From: Rhodobacterales bacterium
GTDB lineage: Bacteria; Pseudomonadota; Alphaproteobacteria; Rhodobacterales; Rhodobacteraceae
Direction of reading: 5' to 3'
Length of the DNA stretch: 64,000 nucleotides
Assembly: GCA_002746935.1 (NCBI GenBank)
Contig: PDRW01000025.1
Location: 30,895 to 94,894 of the forward strand
Part shown: positions 26,317 through 33,899 of the stretch, in pieces
How the letters are laid out: the number at the start of each line of letters is the position of its first letter
Numbering within the stretch: the stretch's first letter is position 1
Notes under the pieces: model-generated
What the model saw: the letters and a program-made list of their open reading frames with translations, nothing else
Told to the model about the DNA's origin: nothing
Databases searched by the model: none
Position numbers and translations under genes: made by a program

Positions 26317-27123
26317 TCACAGGAAATCCTTGTGTATCTCCGGCACGAAGGTCTGGTCGGCCATCGGCGGGCGGACATAGCCCTTCTGCGGCGGGCGTTC
26401 CTCGAGCACGATATCGTCGGGCGTCACATCCTCATAGGGCACCTGGCTCAGGAGGTGGCTGATGCAGTCGAGCCGCGCGTGTTTCTTGATGTCGGAATTC
26501 ACCACGAACCACGGCGCCTGCTTGATGTCCGTATGCGAGAACATCATGTCCTTGGCGCGGGAATATTCGTTCCAGCGCTTGCGGCTTTCGAGGTCCATCG
26601 GTGAGAGCTTCCAACGTTTCGTCGGGTCGGTGAGCCGTGACTGGAAGCGGCGTTCCTGTTCCTCGTCGGAGACCGAAAACCAGTATTTGATCAGATGGAT
26701 GCCGGAACGCACCAGCATCCGTTCGAACTCGGGGGCAGAACGGAGAAACTCCTCGTATTCCTCATCGGTGCAGAAGCCCATGACCTTCTCGACCCCGGCG
26801 CGATTGTACCATGACCGGTCGAAGATCACCATTTCACCCGCGGCGGGCAGGTGTTTGACGTAGCGCTGAAAATACCACTGGGTCTTCTCGCGTTCGGTGG
26901 GGGCGGGCAGGGCCACCACCTCGCAGACGCGCGGGTTCATCGCCGCGGTGATGCGGCTGATGGTGCCGCCCTTGCCCGCGGCGTCGCGGCCTTCGAAGAT
27001 CACCACCATCTTGTAGCCGGTGGCCTTGATCCATTCCTGCATCTTGACCAGTTCGATCTGGAGCCGTTTCAATTCGGCCTCATAGGTCTTGTTCTTGATC
27101 TTCGGCTGAGATGTGCGTGCCAT
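26317..27123 (-). CDS. ppk2: Polyphosphate kinase 2
   Basis: Transfers phosphate between polyphosphate and nucleotides (ADP or GDP). The 268-aa single PPK2 domain has Walker [12 protein letters not shown] (about 43-53), Walker [13 protein letters not shown] (about 99-110) and the lid segment [19 protein letters not shown]. The family 1-like signature [19 protein letters not shown] follows. Start ATG 27123 has GGGGGACAGC upstream; a frame-open extension to 27216 lacks support. Confidence 0.92.
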   Translation of the reverse strand: MARTSQPKIKNKTYEAELKRLQIELVKMQEWIKATGYKMVVIFEGRDAAGKGGTISRITAAMNPRVCEVVALPAPTEREKTQWYFQRYVKHLPAAGEMVIFDRSWYNRAGVEKVMGFCTDEEYEEFLRSAPEFERMLVRSGIHLIKYWFSVSDEEQERRFQSRLTDPTKRWKLSPMDLESRKRWNEYSRAKDMMFSHTDIKQAPWFVVNSDIKKHARLDCISHLLSQVPYEDVTPDDIVLEERPPQKGYVRPPMADQTFVPEIHKDFL

Positions 27124-27440
27124 GCTGTCCCCCGTGGCTTGGCTGGCGCAGGGCTTTTGCCCCGTCTTCGGCTTGTCATGGTTACAACACATAGCGAAAA
27201 GGCTTCGATTCGCCACGTTTCCTCCGGCGCCGGGCCGTGGCGGCGGGTGGAGGTCCGCCCCGCGGCCCTTCGCCGCCTGCCGCGCAAGAGGGGCGGGGGC
27301 CTGGTGCGGATCATGCGGTTTTGGGGACGCGGCAGATCAGGTCGCCACCCTTGCGGGGCGGCTGCGGGGCGCGGCCAGACCGCCCCGGCTGACCTGATCT
27401 GATATGCTGATGTAAAACGAGAAAACTGCGGCCAGCATGT

Positions 27441-27468
27441 CCAATAGTCCGGAATTCCGGACTATTGG
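27441..27468. repeat. Dispersed palindrome, copy 4 (perfect 28 bp)
   Basis: Same core as copy 1 with CCAAT/ATTGG ends, followed by a partial core (TATTCCGGACTTCCGG, 27469-27484). It lies in the 718-base gap 27124-27841 between divergent ppk2 and the M23 peptidase gene. Confidence 0.85.
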
Positions 27469-27520
27469 TATTCCGGACTTCCGGAAACACAGACGTGCCG
27501 TTTGCGGACCGCTTCGCCGA

Positions 27521-27590
27521 AGCCGAAACCGGCCCAGACCAACCCAGACCGTCCCAATCTGGCCCGGACCGTCCAAATCCGGCCGGGCTG
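27521..27590. repeat. Degenerate 10-bp-period array
   Basis: Seven consecutive 10-base blocks share a gnCCcagACC pattern: AGCCGAAACC, GGCCCAGACC, AACCCAGACC, GTCCCAATCT, GGCCCGGACC, GTCCAAATCC, GGCCGGGCTG. It is just downstream of palindrome copy 4. A similar array occurs at 54851-54910. Confidence 0.6.
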
Positions 27591-27841
27591 GCCGGTCTCG
27601 ACCGGGATCCTGGCGCAGCGCGCCACCCGGCTTGCGCCTGCGCCTGAAGCATATGGCCAGGCGCCGCAATCCGGACGATGTCGCCTGGAAACAGCCCTTT
27701 GATTGGCGCCGATACTGTCAGGACCAGGGCAGTCAGGGTCCACACCCATCAGTCCCGCCCATCAGTCCCGCCCGTCGGCAATGCCGGGGCGCAGGCCGGG
27801 GCGGGGTTGCGCCGGGGCGCGGCAGCACGCAGATTGTGGCC

Positions 27842-28828
27842 ATGAGACATGCCCTTGCCGTTCTGGCCACCGCCCTGATCTTCGCCTTTCCTCCTGCTGC
27901 GCCGGCAGACCCGCGCCTCGGCCTGCCGATCGACTGCACCCTGGGCGAAGACTGCTTCCTGATGAACTATGTCGACCGCGACCCCGGGCCGGGCGCCGAG
28001 GATTTCACCTGCGGTCCGGCGAGCTACGACGGCCACGACGGCACCGATTTCGCCCTGCCCTCCCTCGCGGCGATGGAGCGCGGCGTGGCGGTGCTGGCCG
28101 CCGCCCCGGGCCTGGTGCGCGCCACCCGCGACGGGATGCCGGACCTCGGGTTGCACGGCACGCCCGAAGACCGGATCGCCGGCCGGGAATGCGGCAACGG
28201 GGTGGTCATCGACCATGGCGACGGCTGGGAAACGCAGTATTGCCATTTGCGCGAGGGCAGCATCTCGGTGCGCGAGGGCGACAGGGTGACGGCGGGTGCG
28301 CCGCTCGGGCAGGTGGGGTTCTCGGGGATGACCGAATTTCCCCATGTCCACCTCGCGGTGCGGCACGAGGGGGTGGTGGTGGACCCGTTCGACACCGCAA
28401 GCGAGCGGGTGTGCGGCTCGGGCGACAGGTCTGAAAACGCGCTCTGGAATGTCCCGCTCGGGTATCTCGCCGGCGGTATCGTCGCCGTTGGCGCCTTTAC
28501 CGGGGTGCCCGATTACGAGGCCATCAAGGCGGGCAAGGCACATATGCCCGCGCTCGGGCCAGATGCCCCCGCGCTGGTGGGCTGGGTGCTTCTCAACAAC
28601 GGCCGGGCGGGAGATACGGTCACGATCACCCTCAGCGCGCCCGACGGAAGCGTCTGGCACCGCCACGAAGATGTGCTCGGGAAGAAACTGGCGCTGGCGA
28701 TGCGCGCGTCCGGCCGCAAGCGTCCGGCGGACGGCTGGGAGCCCGGAACCTGGACGGTCCGGGCCGTGGTCGCGCGCGAAGGCACGGTGCTCGGGGCCGC
28801 CGAAACCGAAGTGCGCGTGGGCAAATAG
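27842..28828 (+). CDS. Exported M23-family metallopeptidase
   Basis: Probable peptidoglycan endopeptidase. The 328-aa product has a signal peptide (1-22, AAPA cleavage region) and a LytM/M23 domain. The zinc ligands are present: His65-x3-Asp69 (YDGHDGTDFAL) and His168-x-His170 (FPHVHLAV), with the catalytic-type His135 in TQYCHL. The C-terminal 110 residues form a separate beta domain (LLNNGRAGDTVTITLSAPDG). Start ATG 27842 is set by the signal peptide. The zinc site is intact, so an active enzyme is expected. Confidence 0.87.
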   Translation: MRHALAVLATALIFAFPPAAPADPRLGLPIDCTLGEDCFLMNYVDRDPGPGAEDFTCGPASYDGHDGTDFALPSLAAMERGVAVLAAAPGLVRATRDGMPDLGLHGTPEDRIAGRECGNGVVIDHGDGWETQYCHLREGSISVREGDRVTAGAPLGQVGFSGMTEFPHVHLAVRHEGVVVDPFDTASERVCGSGDRSENALWNVPLGYLAGGIVAVGAFTGVPDYEAIKAGKAHMPALGPDAPALVGWVLLNNGRAGDTVTITLSAPDGSVWHRHEDVLGKKLALAMRASGRKRPADGWEPGTWTVRAVVAREGTVLGAAETEVRVGK

Positions 28829-28830
28829 CG

Positions 28831-28854
28831 CAGGGCTGCCGCGCGGCAGCCCTG
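28831..28854. terminator. Perfect hairpin after the M23 peptidase gene
   Basis: CAGGGCTGCC and GGCAGCCCTG pair around GCGC three bases after the stop codon. No T tract follows, so it may stabilise the 3' end rather than terminate. Confidence 0.5.
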
Positions 28855-28998
28855 AGCAGGCCGCACGCGGCGCGGGGCGCGCTGGCCGGTGTTGCGTCCG
28901 CCTTCGCCCCTCTCTACCCCGGGGGCCGTTTCCGGCCGCTTCGCTTGACACACCGGCCCGGGGGACGCATATCCAACCGGACAAGACAGGTGCGCCCG

Positions 28999-29556
28999 AT
29001 GTTCATCCAGACCGAATCCACGCCGAACCCGGCGACGCTGAAATTCCTTCCCGGCCGGACCGTGCTCGACGCAGGCTCCGCCGATTTTCCGACCGCCGAA
29101 GCCGCCGCCAACGCGCCGCTCGCGCGCCGGATCTTCGAGGTCGACGGGGTGACGGGGGTGTTTTTCGGCACGGATTTCGTGACCGTCACCAAGGCCGACG
29201 CCGTGGCCTGGGAGCACATCAAACCCGCGATTCTCGGTGCGATCGTGGAGCATTTCCAGTCCGGCGAGCCGGCGGTCGCGGGGCCGGTCGCGGGCGGCCA
29301 CCGTCCTGTTGACGCGGAAAACGCCGAGCTGATCGGCCAGATTCAGGAGCTGCTCGATACCCGCGTGCGCCCCGCCGTCGCACAGGACGGCGGCGACATC
29401 ATCTTCCACGGTTTCGATCGCGGTGTCGTCTATCTGCACCTGCAAGGCGCCTGCGCGGGCTGCCCCTCGTCGACATTGACCCTGAAGATGGGCATCGAAA
29501 ACCTGCTCAAGCATTTTCTGCCGGAAGTGATCGAGGTGCGCGCCATTGCGCCCTGA
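28999..29556 (+). CDS. NifU-family iron-sulfur scaffold
   Basis: 185 aa with an N-terminal Nfu_N domain (MFIQTESTPNPATLKFLPG) and a C-terminal NifU-like domain with the cluster-binding CxxC (Cys152, Cys155 in GACAGCPSS). It carries or delivers 4Fe-4S clusters, as NfuA/Nfu1 do. Start ATG 28999. It overlaps the tsaB start by 11 bases; the nfu-tsaB-rimI order is a compact operon. Confidence 0.92.
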   Translation: MFIQTESTPNPATLKFLPGRTVLDAGSADFPTAEAAANAPLARRIFEVDGVTGVFFGTDFVTVTKADAVAWEHIKPAILGAIVEHFQSGEPAVAGPVAGGHRPVDAENAELIGQIQELLDTRVRPAVAQDGGDIIFHGFDRGVVYLHLQGACAGCPSSTLTLKMGIENLLKHFLPEVIEVRAIAP

Positions 29557-30145
29557 TCCGGTCGTTCTGGGCTTCGACACGTCGGCCGCGCATTGCGCGG
29601 CCGCTTTGCTTGCGGGCGGAGACATCGTCGCCGCGCGGGTCGAGGAGATGCAACGCGGCCAGGCCGAACGGCTGATGCCGCTGCTCGAAGAACTGCTCAG
29701 CGAAGCCGGGTGCGGCTGGGCCGATCTTGACGCGCTGGGCGTGGGCATCGGCCCGGGCAATTTCACCGGCATCCGCATCGCCGTCGCCGCCGCCCGCGGC
29801 CTCGCGCTGGGGCTCGGAAAGCCCGCGATCGGCGTCGACGGGTTCGAGGCCCGCAGCTTCGGCAAAACCCCACCGTTCGCCTGCCTCGTCCCGGCCCCGC
29901 GCGGCGCGGTCTACCGGGTGGAGATGCACGAAACCGGGGCCTCAGACCCGGTGCTCCAGCCCCGCCCTGACGCCGCGCTCGGGCTCACCGTCCTGCCCGA
30001 GCCCCCAGTGGCCACCCAGGTGGAAAACATCGCCCGCGCCGCGGCCTGCCGCTGCCACGTCCCGCAGCCCCGCCCGGCGCCGCTCTACCTGCGCGCCGCC
30101 GACGCCGCCCCGCCGCGCGATCCGGCCCCGGTCATCCTGCCATGA
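29546..30145 (+). CDS. tsaB: tRNA threonylcarbamoyladenosine protein TsaB
   Basis: Partner of TsaD in adding the t6A modification at position 37 of tRNAs reading ANN codons. 199 aa, ASKHA fold: LGFDTSAAHCAAAL at about 8-21 and GVGIGPGNFTGIRIAVAAARGLALGLG near 66-92. The start is TTG 29546, inside the end of the upstream gene; no later start codon precedes the conserved LGFDTS. It ends in an ATGA overlap with rimI. Confidence 0.88.
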   Translation: MRPDPVVLGFDTSAAHCAAALLAGGDIVAARVEEMQRGQAERLMPLLEELLSEAGCGWADLDALGVGIGPGNFTGIRIAVAAARGLALGLGKPAIGVDGFEARSFGKTPPFACLVPAPRGAVYRVEMHETGASDPVLQPRPDAALGLTVLPEPPVATQVENIARAAACRCHVPQPRPAPLYLRAADAAPPRDPAPVILP

Positions 30146-30576
30146 CCCCGCCGGAGAGCAGCCCGGCCCTGACCCCGCAGGACATGGCCGCCCTCTACGC
30201 CCGCGCCTTCCCCGCCAGCCGCCCGTGGTCCGCCGCCGAGATCGCCGCGCTCACCGCCCCACCCGGCTTCGCCACCTGTGCCGAAACCGGCTTCGCCCTC
30301 GGTCGCAGCGTGGCCGGTGAGGCCGAACTGATCACCATCGCGGTCGACCCCGCCGCCCGCCGCAAAGGCACCGGCCGCGCCCTGCTCGACGCCTTCCACG
30401 CGCTGGCCCGCGCCCGGGGCGCCGCAACCGCCTTCCTTGAAGTCGCCGAAGACAATGCCCCCGCCCGCGCCCTCTACCGCGCCGCCGGCTGGCGCGAGAC
30501 CGGCCGCCGCCGCGGCTATTACCAACGCCCGACCGGCCCGGTCGACGCCATCACCATGGCCCGCCCGCTCCCCTGA
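30142..30576 (+). CDS. rimI: Ribosomal-protein-S18-alanine N-acetyltransferase
   Basis: 144-aa GNAT acetyltransferase with the acetyl-CoA loop ELITIAVDPAARRKGTGRALLDAF (about 56-79) and the C-terminal EVAEDNAPARALYRAAGW. It is coupled to tsaB by four bases, the usual position of RimI. The name rests on this context; the GNAT fold alone does not give the substrate. Confidence 0.82.
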   Translation: MTPPESSPALTPQDMAALYARAFPASRPWSAAEIAALTAPPGFATCAETGFALGRSVAGEAELITIAVDPAARRKGTGRALLDAFHALARARGAATAFLEVAEDNAPARALYRAAGWRETGRRRGYYQRPTGPVDAITMARPLP

Positions 30577-30580
30577 CCTG

Positions 30581-30613
30581 CTCCTTTTTCCTGGCCCAAA
30601 TACTCAAACCCGG
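30581..30613 (+). repeat. GAGTATTT element, copy 5, truncated
   Basis: CTCCTTTTTCCTGGCCCAAATACTC is present but the G-rich half and hairpin are missing. Between rimI and the TauE gene. Confidence 0.55.
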
Positions 30614-30723
30614 CGCCACCGCCCCCGCGACGCGGCCTGCACCCCCGGCAAAACCGGGGGACACAGGCCTGCCCCGCCCCGAATCCCTGGACATATCAAG
30701 GCCATTGCACCAATACCGACCCC

Positions 30724-31638
30724 ATGCAGATCTACCTCCCCATTGCCGAAGTCTCGGTCAACGCCTTCCTGCTCCTCGGTCTCGGGGGGCTTGTCGGGGT
30801 GCTTTCGGGCATCTTCGGTGTCGGCGGCGGCTTTCTGATGACGCCCCTGCTGTTCATGATCGGCATCCCGCCTGCGGTGGCGGTCGCGACCGAAGCCAAC
30901 CAGATCGTCGCTTCTTCCTTCTCCGGGGTGCTCGCGCATCTCAAACGCCGGACGGTCGACATCAAGATGGGGATCGTGTTGCAGATCGGCGGGCTGATCG
31001 GCGCGACGCTGGGGATCCAGCTGTTCAACTGGCTGAAAGCCATGGGCCAGGTCGATCTGCTGGTGAAACTTTCCTATGTGGTCTTTCTCAGCATCGTCGG
31101 CGCGCTGATGTTCATCGAATCGCTGCGTGCGATCCTGAAATCGCGCAGCGGCGCGCCACCCCCCACAAGGCGCAAACACACTTGGGTGCACAACCTGCCG
31201 TTCAAGATGAAATTCCGCGCCTCCGGCCTCTATATCTCGGCCATCCCGCCGATCATGGTGGGGGTCATGGTCGGTATCCTCGCTGCGATCATGGGCGTCG
31301 GCGGCGGCTTCATCATGGTCCCGGCGATGATCTACATCCTCGGCATGCCGACCAAGGTGGTGGTGGGCACCTCGCTGTTCCAGATCATCCTCACCACCGC
31401 CTACACCACGATGATGCATGCGACCACCAACTACACCGTCGACGTGGCGCTCGCGGTGCTGTTGCTGGTCGGCGGCGTCATCGGCGCACAGGTCGGCACC
31501 CGCATCGGGGTGAGGCTCAAGGCCGAACAGCTGCGGATATTGCTGGCAATGATGGTGCTTGCGGTCTGCATCAAGCTCGGGCTCGATCTGCTGATCGAAC
31601 CCGCCGAGCTCTATGAAATCGGCGCGGGGGGGCATTGA
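30724..31638 (+). CDS. TauE/SafE-family sulfite exporter-like permease
   Basis: 304-aa membrane protein with about eight helices and the two internal TSUP repeats: GGLVGVLSGIFGVGGGFLMTP (about 20-40) and VMVGILAAIMGVGGGFIMVPAM (about 180-201). TSUP proteins export sulfite, sulfoacetate or related anions. It is followed after one base by a TIGR02186 protein, a pairing that suggests a shared envelope function. Substrate unknown. Confidence 0.88.
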   Translation: MQIYLPIAEVSVNAFLLLGLGGLVGVLSGIFGVGGGFLMTPLLFMIGIPPAVAVATEANQIVASSFSGVLAHLKRRTVDIKMGIVLQIGGLIGATLGIQLFNWLKAMGQVDLLVKLSYVVFLSIVGALMFIESLRAILKSRSGAPPPTRRKHTWVHNLPFKMKFRASGLYISAIPPIMVGVMVGILAAIMGVGGGFIMVPAMIYILGMPTKVVVGTSLFQIILTTAYTTMMHATTNYTVDVALAVLLLVGGVIGAQVGTRIGVRLKAEQLRILLAMMVLAVCIKLGLDLLIEPAELYEIGAGGH

Positions 31639-31639
31639 G

Positions 31640-32407
31640 ATGAACCGCCTGTTCGCGTTTCTGAGCTTCATCGCCTTGCTTTGCCTTCCGGCGCGGGCGC
31701 CCGCGGAAGAAATCGTCGCCGGGCTCAGCCAGAACGTGGTCTCGATCACCGCGACCTTCGTCGGCTCCGAGATTCTCGTCTTCGGCGCGGTCAAGCGCGA
31801 AGCCCCCGCGCCCGCGGGCGAGCTTGGCGTGGTCGTGGTGGTCGAGGGTCCGTCGCATCCGATCACCGTGCGCCGCAAGGCGCGCCGGGCGGGGATCTGG
31901 GTCAATACCGACAGCGTCGAGGTCGACCGCGCCCCCTCGTTCTACGCCATTTCCACCTCTGCTCCCTTCGCGGAGGTCATCGGCGAGAACGCCGACCGCG
32001 CCATGCATGTCTCGATCCCGGAATCGATCCGCATCTTCTCCTCGGAGGATGTGGAAGACCCGGAGGCTTTCGCCGAAGCGGTGATCCGCATCCGCAAGAA
32101 ATCCGGGCTCTACAAGATCGACGAAGGTAATGTCACCGTGACCGACGGCACCCTGTTCGACACCCGCATCGAACTGCCCGCGAACCTGACCGAAGGGGCC
32201 TACAAGACGCGGATCTTTCTCACCCGGGGCGGCGAGGTGGTCTCGCAATACGCCACCGAGATCGACGTGCGCAAGGTCGGTCTCGAACGCTGGCTCTACA
32301 ACCTGGCCCATGAACAGGCGCTGCTCTATGGGCTGATGTCGCTTGCCATCGCCGTGGCGGCGGGCTGGGGCGCCTCGGCCTTCTTCCGGATGGTGCTGCG
32401 GAACTGA
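31640..32407 (+). CDS. TIGR02186-type exported membrane-anchored protein
   Basis: 255 aa: signal peptide (1-22, ARAPAEE), a beta-rich extracytoplasmic domain with ITATFVGSEILVFGAVKRE near 32-50, then a C-terminal transmembrane helix (about 228-248, GLMSLAIAVAAGWGASAFF). The pattern fits the family described as TIGR02186, found next to TauE-type permeases in alphaproteobacteria. Start ATG 31640, one base after the permease stop. Likely an accessory subunit; this is inference from neighbourhood. Confidence 0.8.
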   Translation: MNRLFAFLSFIALLCLPARAPAEEIVAGLSQNVVSITATFVGSEILVFGAVKREAPAPAGELGVVVVVEGPSHPITVRRKARRAGIWVNTDSVEVDRAPSFYAISTSAPFAEVIGENADRAMHVSIPESIRIFSSEDVEDPEAFAEAVIRIRKKSGLYKIDEGNVTVTDGTLFDTRIELPANLTEGAYKTRIFLTRGGEVVSQYATEIDVRKVGLERWLYNLAHEQALLYGLMSLAIAVAAGWGASAFFRMVLRN

Positions 32408-32463
32408 ATTTGCGGGCAAATCTTTGGGGCAGGGTCTTCTGCCCGTGTCTTCCCCGGTGGCCG

Positions 32464-32895
32464 TCAGACCCGTCTGAGGCGGATCACCACGTCGATCCTG
32501 GAAATCTCGGTGCCTTCGGGAGCCGGCGGCAGGTTTGACACCGTTACCTCGCCCGAAGACCCGCCATGACCGGCATCCGCCAGCTCGCCGGTATCTTCGC
32601 AGTAGAAATGCGCATGGTTCGACACGTCGGTGTCGAAATAGCTGCGTGTGCCGTTCACGGTGATTTCGCGCAGAAGTCCCGCTTGCGAAAACACCTTGAG
32701 CGTATTGTATATCGTGGCCAGCGCAACCTTCCCGCCGCTTTCGCGCACCGCTTCGTAAAGGCTTTCGGCAGTCACATGACGGTGTTTCCCATCGCCCGCC
32801 AGAAGCCCGGCGATCAGCAGCCGCTGCCGGGTCAGGCGTACACCGGCCTTGTTGAGCCAGGCTGCGCTCCGGTGTTTTGCATCCCTGCCGGTCAT
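32464..32895 (-). CDS. irr: Iron response regulator Irr, Fur family
   Basis: 143-aa Fur-family repressor/activator that responds to haem and iron status in alphaproteobacteria. The HTH covers about 20-80 ([34 protein letters not shown]). The metal/haem region [14 protein letters not shown] sits near 91-104. The N-terminal Cys-Pro haem motif of Bradyrhizobium Irr is absent, as in other Rhodobacterales. Divergent from fabA, a linkage common in this order. Confidence 0.87.
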   Translation of the reverse strand: MTGRDAKHRSAAWLNKAGVRLTRQRLLIAGLLAGDGKHRHVTAESLYEAVRESGGKVALATIYNTLKVFSQAGLLREITVNGTRSYFDTDVSNHAHFYCEDTGELADAGHGGSSGEVTVSNLPPAPEGTEISRIDVVIRLRRV

Positions 32896-32994
32896 TTTGT
32901 TTCAGTCTTGTTCCAGTTCAATGCGCTGGTACCGGACGATAAGGGGCAAGGCCCGGTTTTTCAAACCTTTTCCCGCACCGCGGTCAGGCATCCC

Positions 32995-33027
32995 GCCCTT
33001 GCCGCGCCCTTGCCGCGCCCTTGCCCC
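32995..33027. repeat. Three 11-bp tandem repeats upstream of fabA
   Basis: GCCCTTGCCGC repeated three times (last unit ends CC), in the 193-base gap between irr and fabA. Confidence 0.6.
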
Positions 33028-33088
33028 GGCCCGCCCCCCGGGTGTACGCTCGCCCAAACTCCCCGGCAAGAAAGGCTGCGACGCCCCA

Positions 33089-33598
33089 ATGGCAGATTAT
33101 CCCACCCGTTTCACCAAGGAAGACCTGCTGAAATGCGCCGCCGGCGAGCTCTTCGGCCCCGGCAACGCCCAACTGCCCGCCCCCCCGATGCTGATGATGG
33201 ACCGGATCACCGGGATTTCCGGCGACGGCGGCAAGCACGGCAAGGGCCATGTGGTGGCCGAATTCGACATCGTGCCGGATCTGTGGTTCTTCGACTGCCA
33301 CTTCCCCGGCAACCCGATCATGCCCGGCTGCCTTGGCCTCGACGGGCTCTGGCAACTCACCGGCTTCAATCTCGGCTGGCGCGGCTGGCAGGGGCGCGGC
33401 TACGCCCTTGGCGTGGGCGACGTGAAGCTCAAGGGCATGGTGCGGCCCGACCGCAAGATGCTGACCTATTACGTGGATTTTACCAAGGCCGTGCAAACCC
33501 GCCGCCTGACCATGGGCGTGGCTGACGGGATCGTCGAAGCCGACGGTGAGGTGATCTACGAGGTTTCAGACATGAAAGTGGCCCTCAGCGCAAGCTGA
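33089..33598 (+). CDS. fabA: 3-hydroxydecanoyl-ACP dehydratase/isomerase
   Basis: Dehydrates 3-hydroxydecanoyl-ACP and isomerises trans-2 to cis-3-decenoyl-ACP, the branch point to unsaturated fatty acids. The 169-aa product has the catalytic pair His71 and Asp85 within [20 protein letters not shown]. Start ATG 33089 matches the FabA N-terminus [14 protein letters not shown]. Partner synthase fabB is at 24912-26141 rather than adjacent. Confidence 0.95.
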   Translation: MADYPTRFTKEDLLKCAAGELFGPGNAQLPAPPMLMMDRITGISGDGGKHGKGHVVAEFDIVPDLWFFDCHFPGNPIMPGCLGLDGLWQLTGFNLGWRGWQGRGYALGVGDVKLKGMVRPDRKMLTYYVDFTKAVQTRRLTMGVADGIVEADGEVIYEVSDMKVALSAS

Positions 33599-33741
33599 CG
33601 GGGGCGCGCGGCCTTGCCGGCATGGCGCGGACAGGCCAGCAGGGCCGAAACCGCGGCGCCGGGCTCTCCCGTTTGCGGCAAGCCCATGCGCCTGTCCGGC
33701 TGCCCAACGCTTGCCCAAACCGGGGGCACCGCGCGAGCGCG

Positions 33742-33766
33742 CCCCTTTTCCCTGGCAAAAAAACTC
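33742..33766 (+). repeat. GAGTATTT element, copy 6, strongly truncated
   Basis: Only the pyrimidine-rich box and a degenerate AAACTC are left. Weak; listed because it lies in the same type of site as the others. Confidence 0.3.
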
Positions 33767-33852
33767 ACACGACCAAAGCCGCGTCATTGCCTGGCCGTTG
33801 TTCGTCAACGGGAGCGGCAACCCGGCCCCGGCCCGCCCGCCGCCGCTCTGCA

Positions 33853-33880
33853 AAAGGGCCGGTCCCGGGGCCGGCCCTTT
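33853..33880 (-). terminator. Terminator of clpA
   Basis: AAAGGGCCGG pairs with CCGGCCCTTT around a CCCGGGA-type loop, ending TTTT on the minus strand, 20 bases after the clpA stop. The rest of 33599-33899 holds a truncated GAGTATTT-like copy (CCCTTTTCCCTGGCAAAAAAACTC, 33742-33766) and no gene. Confidence 0.75.
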
Positions 33881-33899
33881 GCGCGAAAACCTGCAACGC

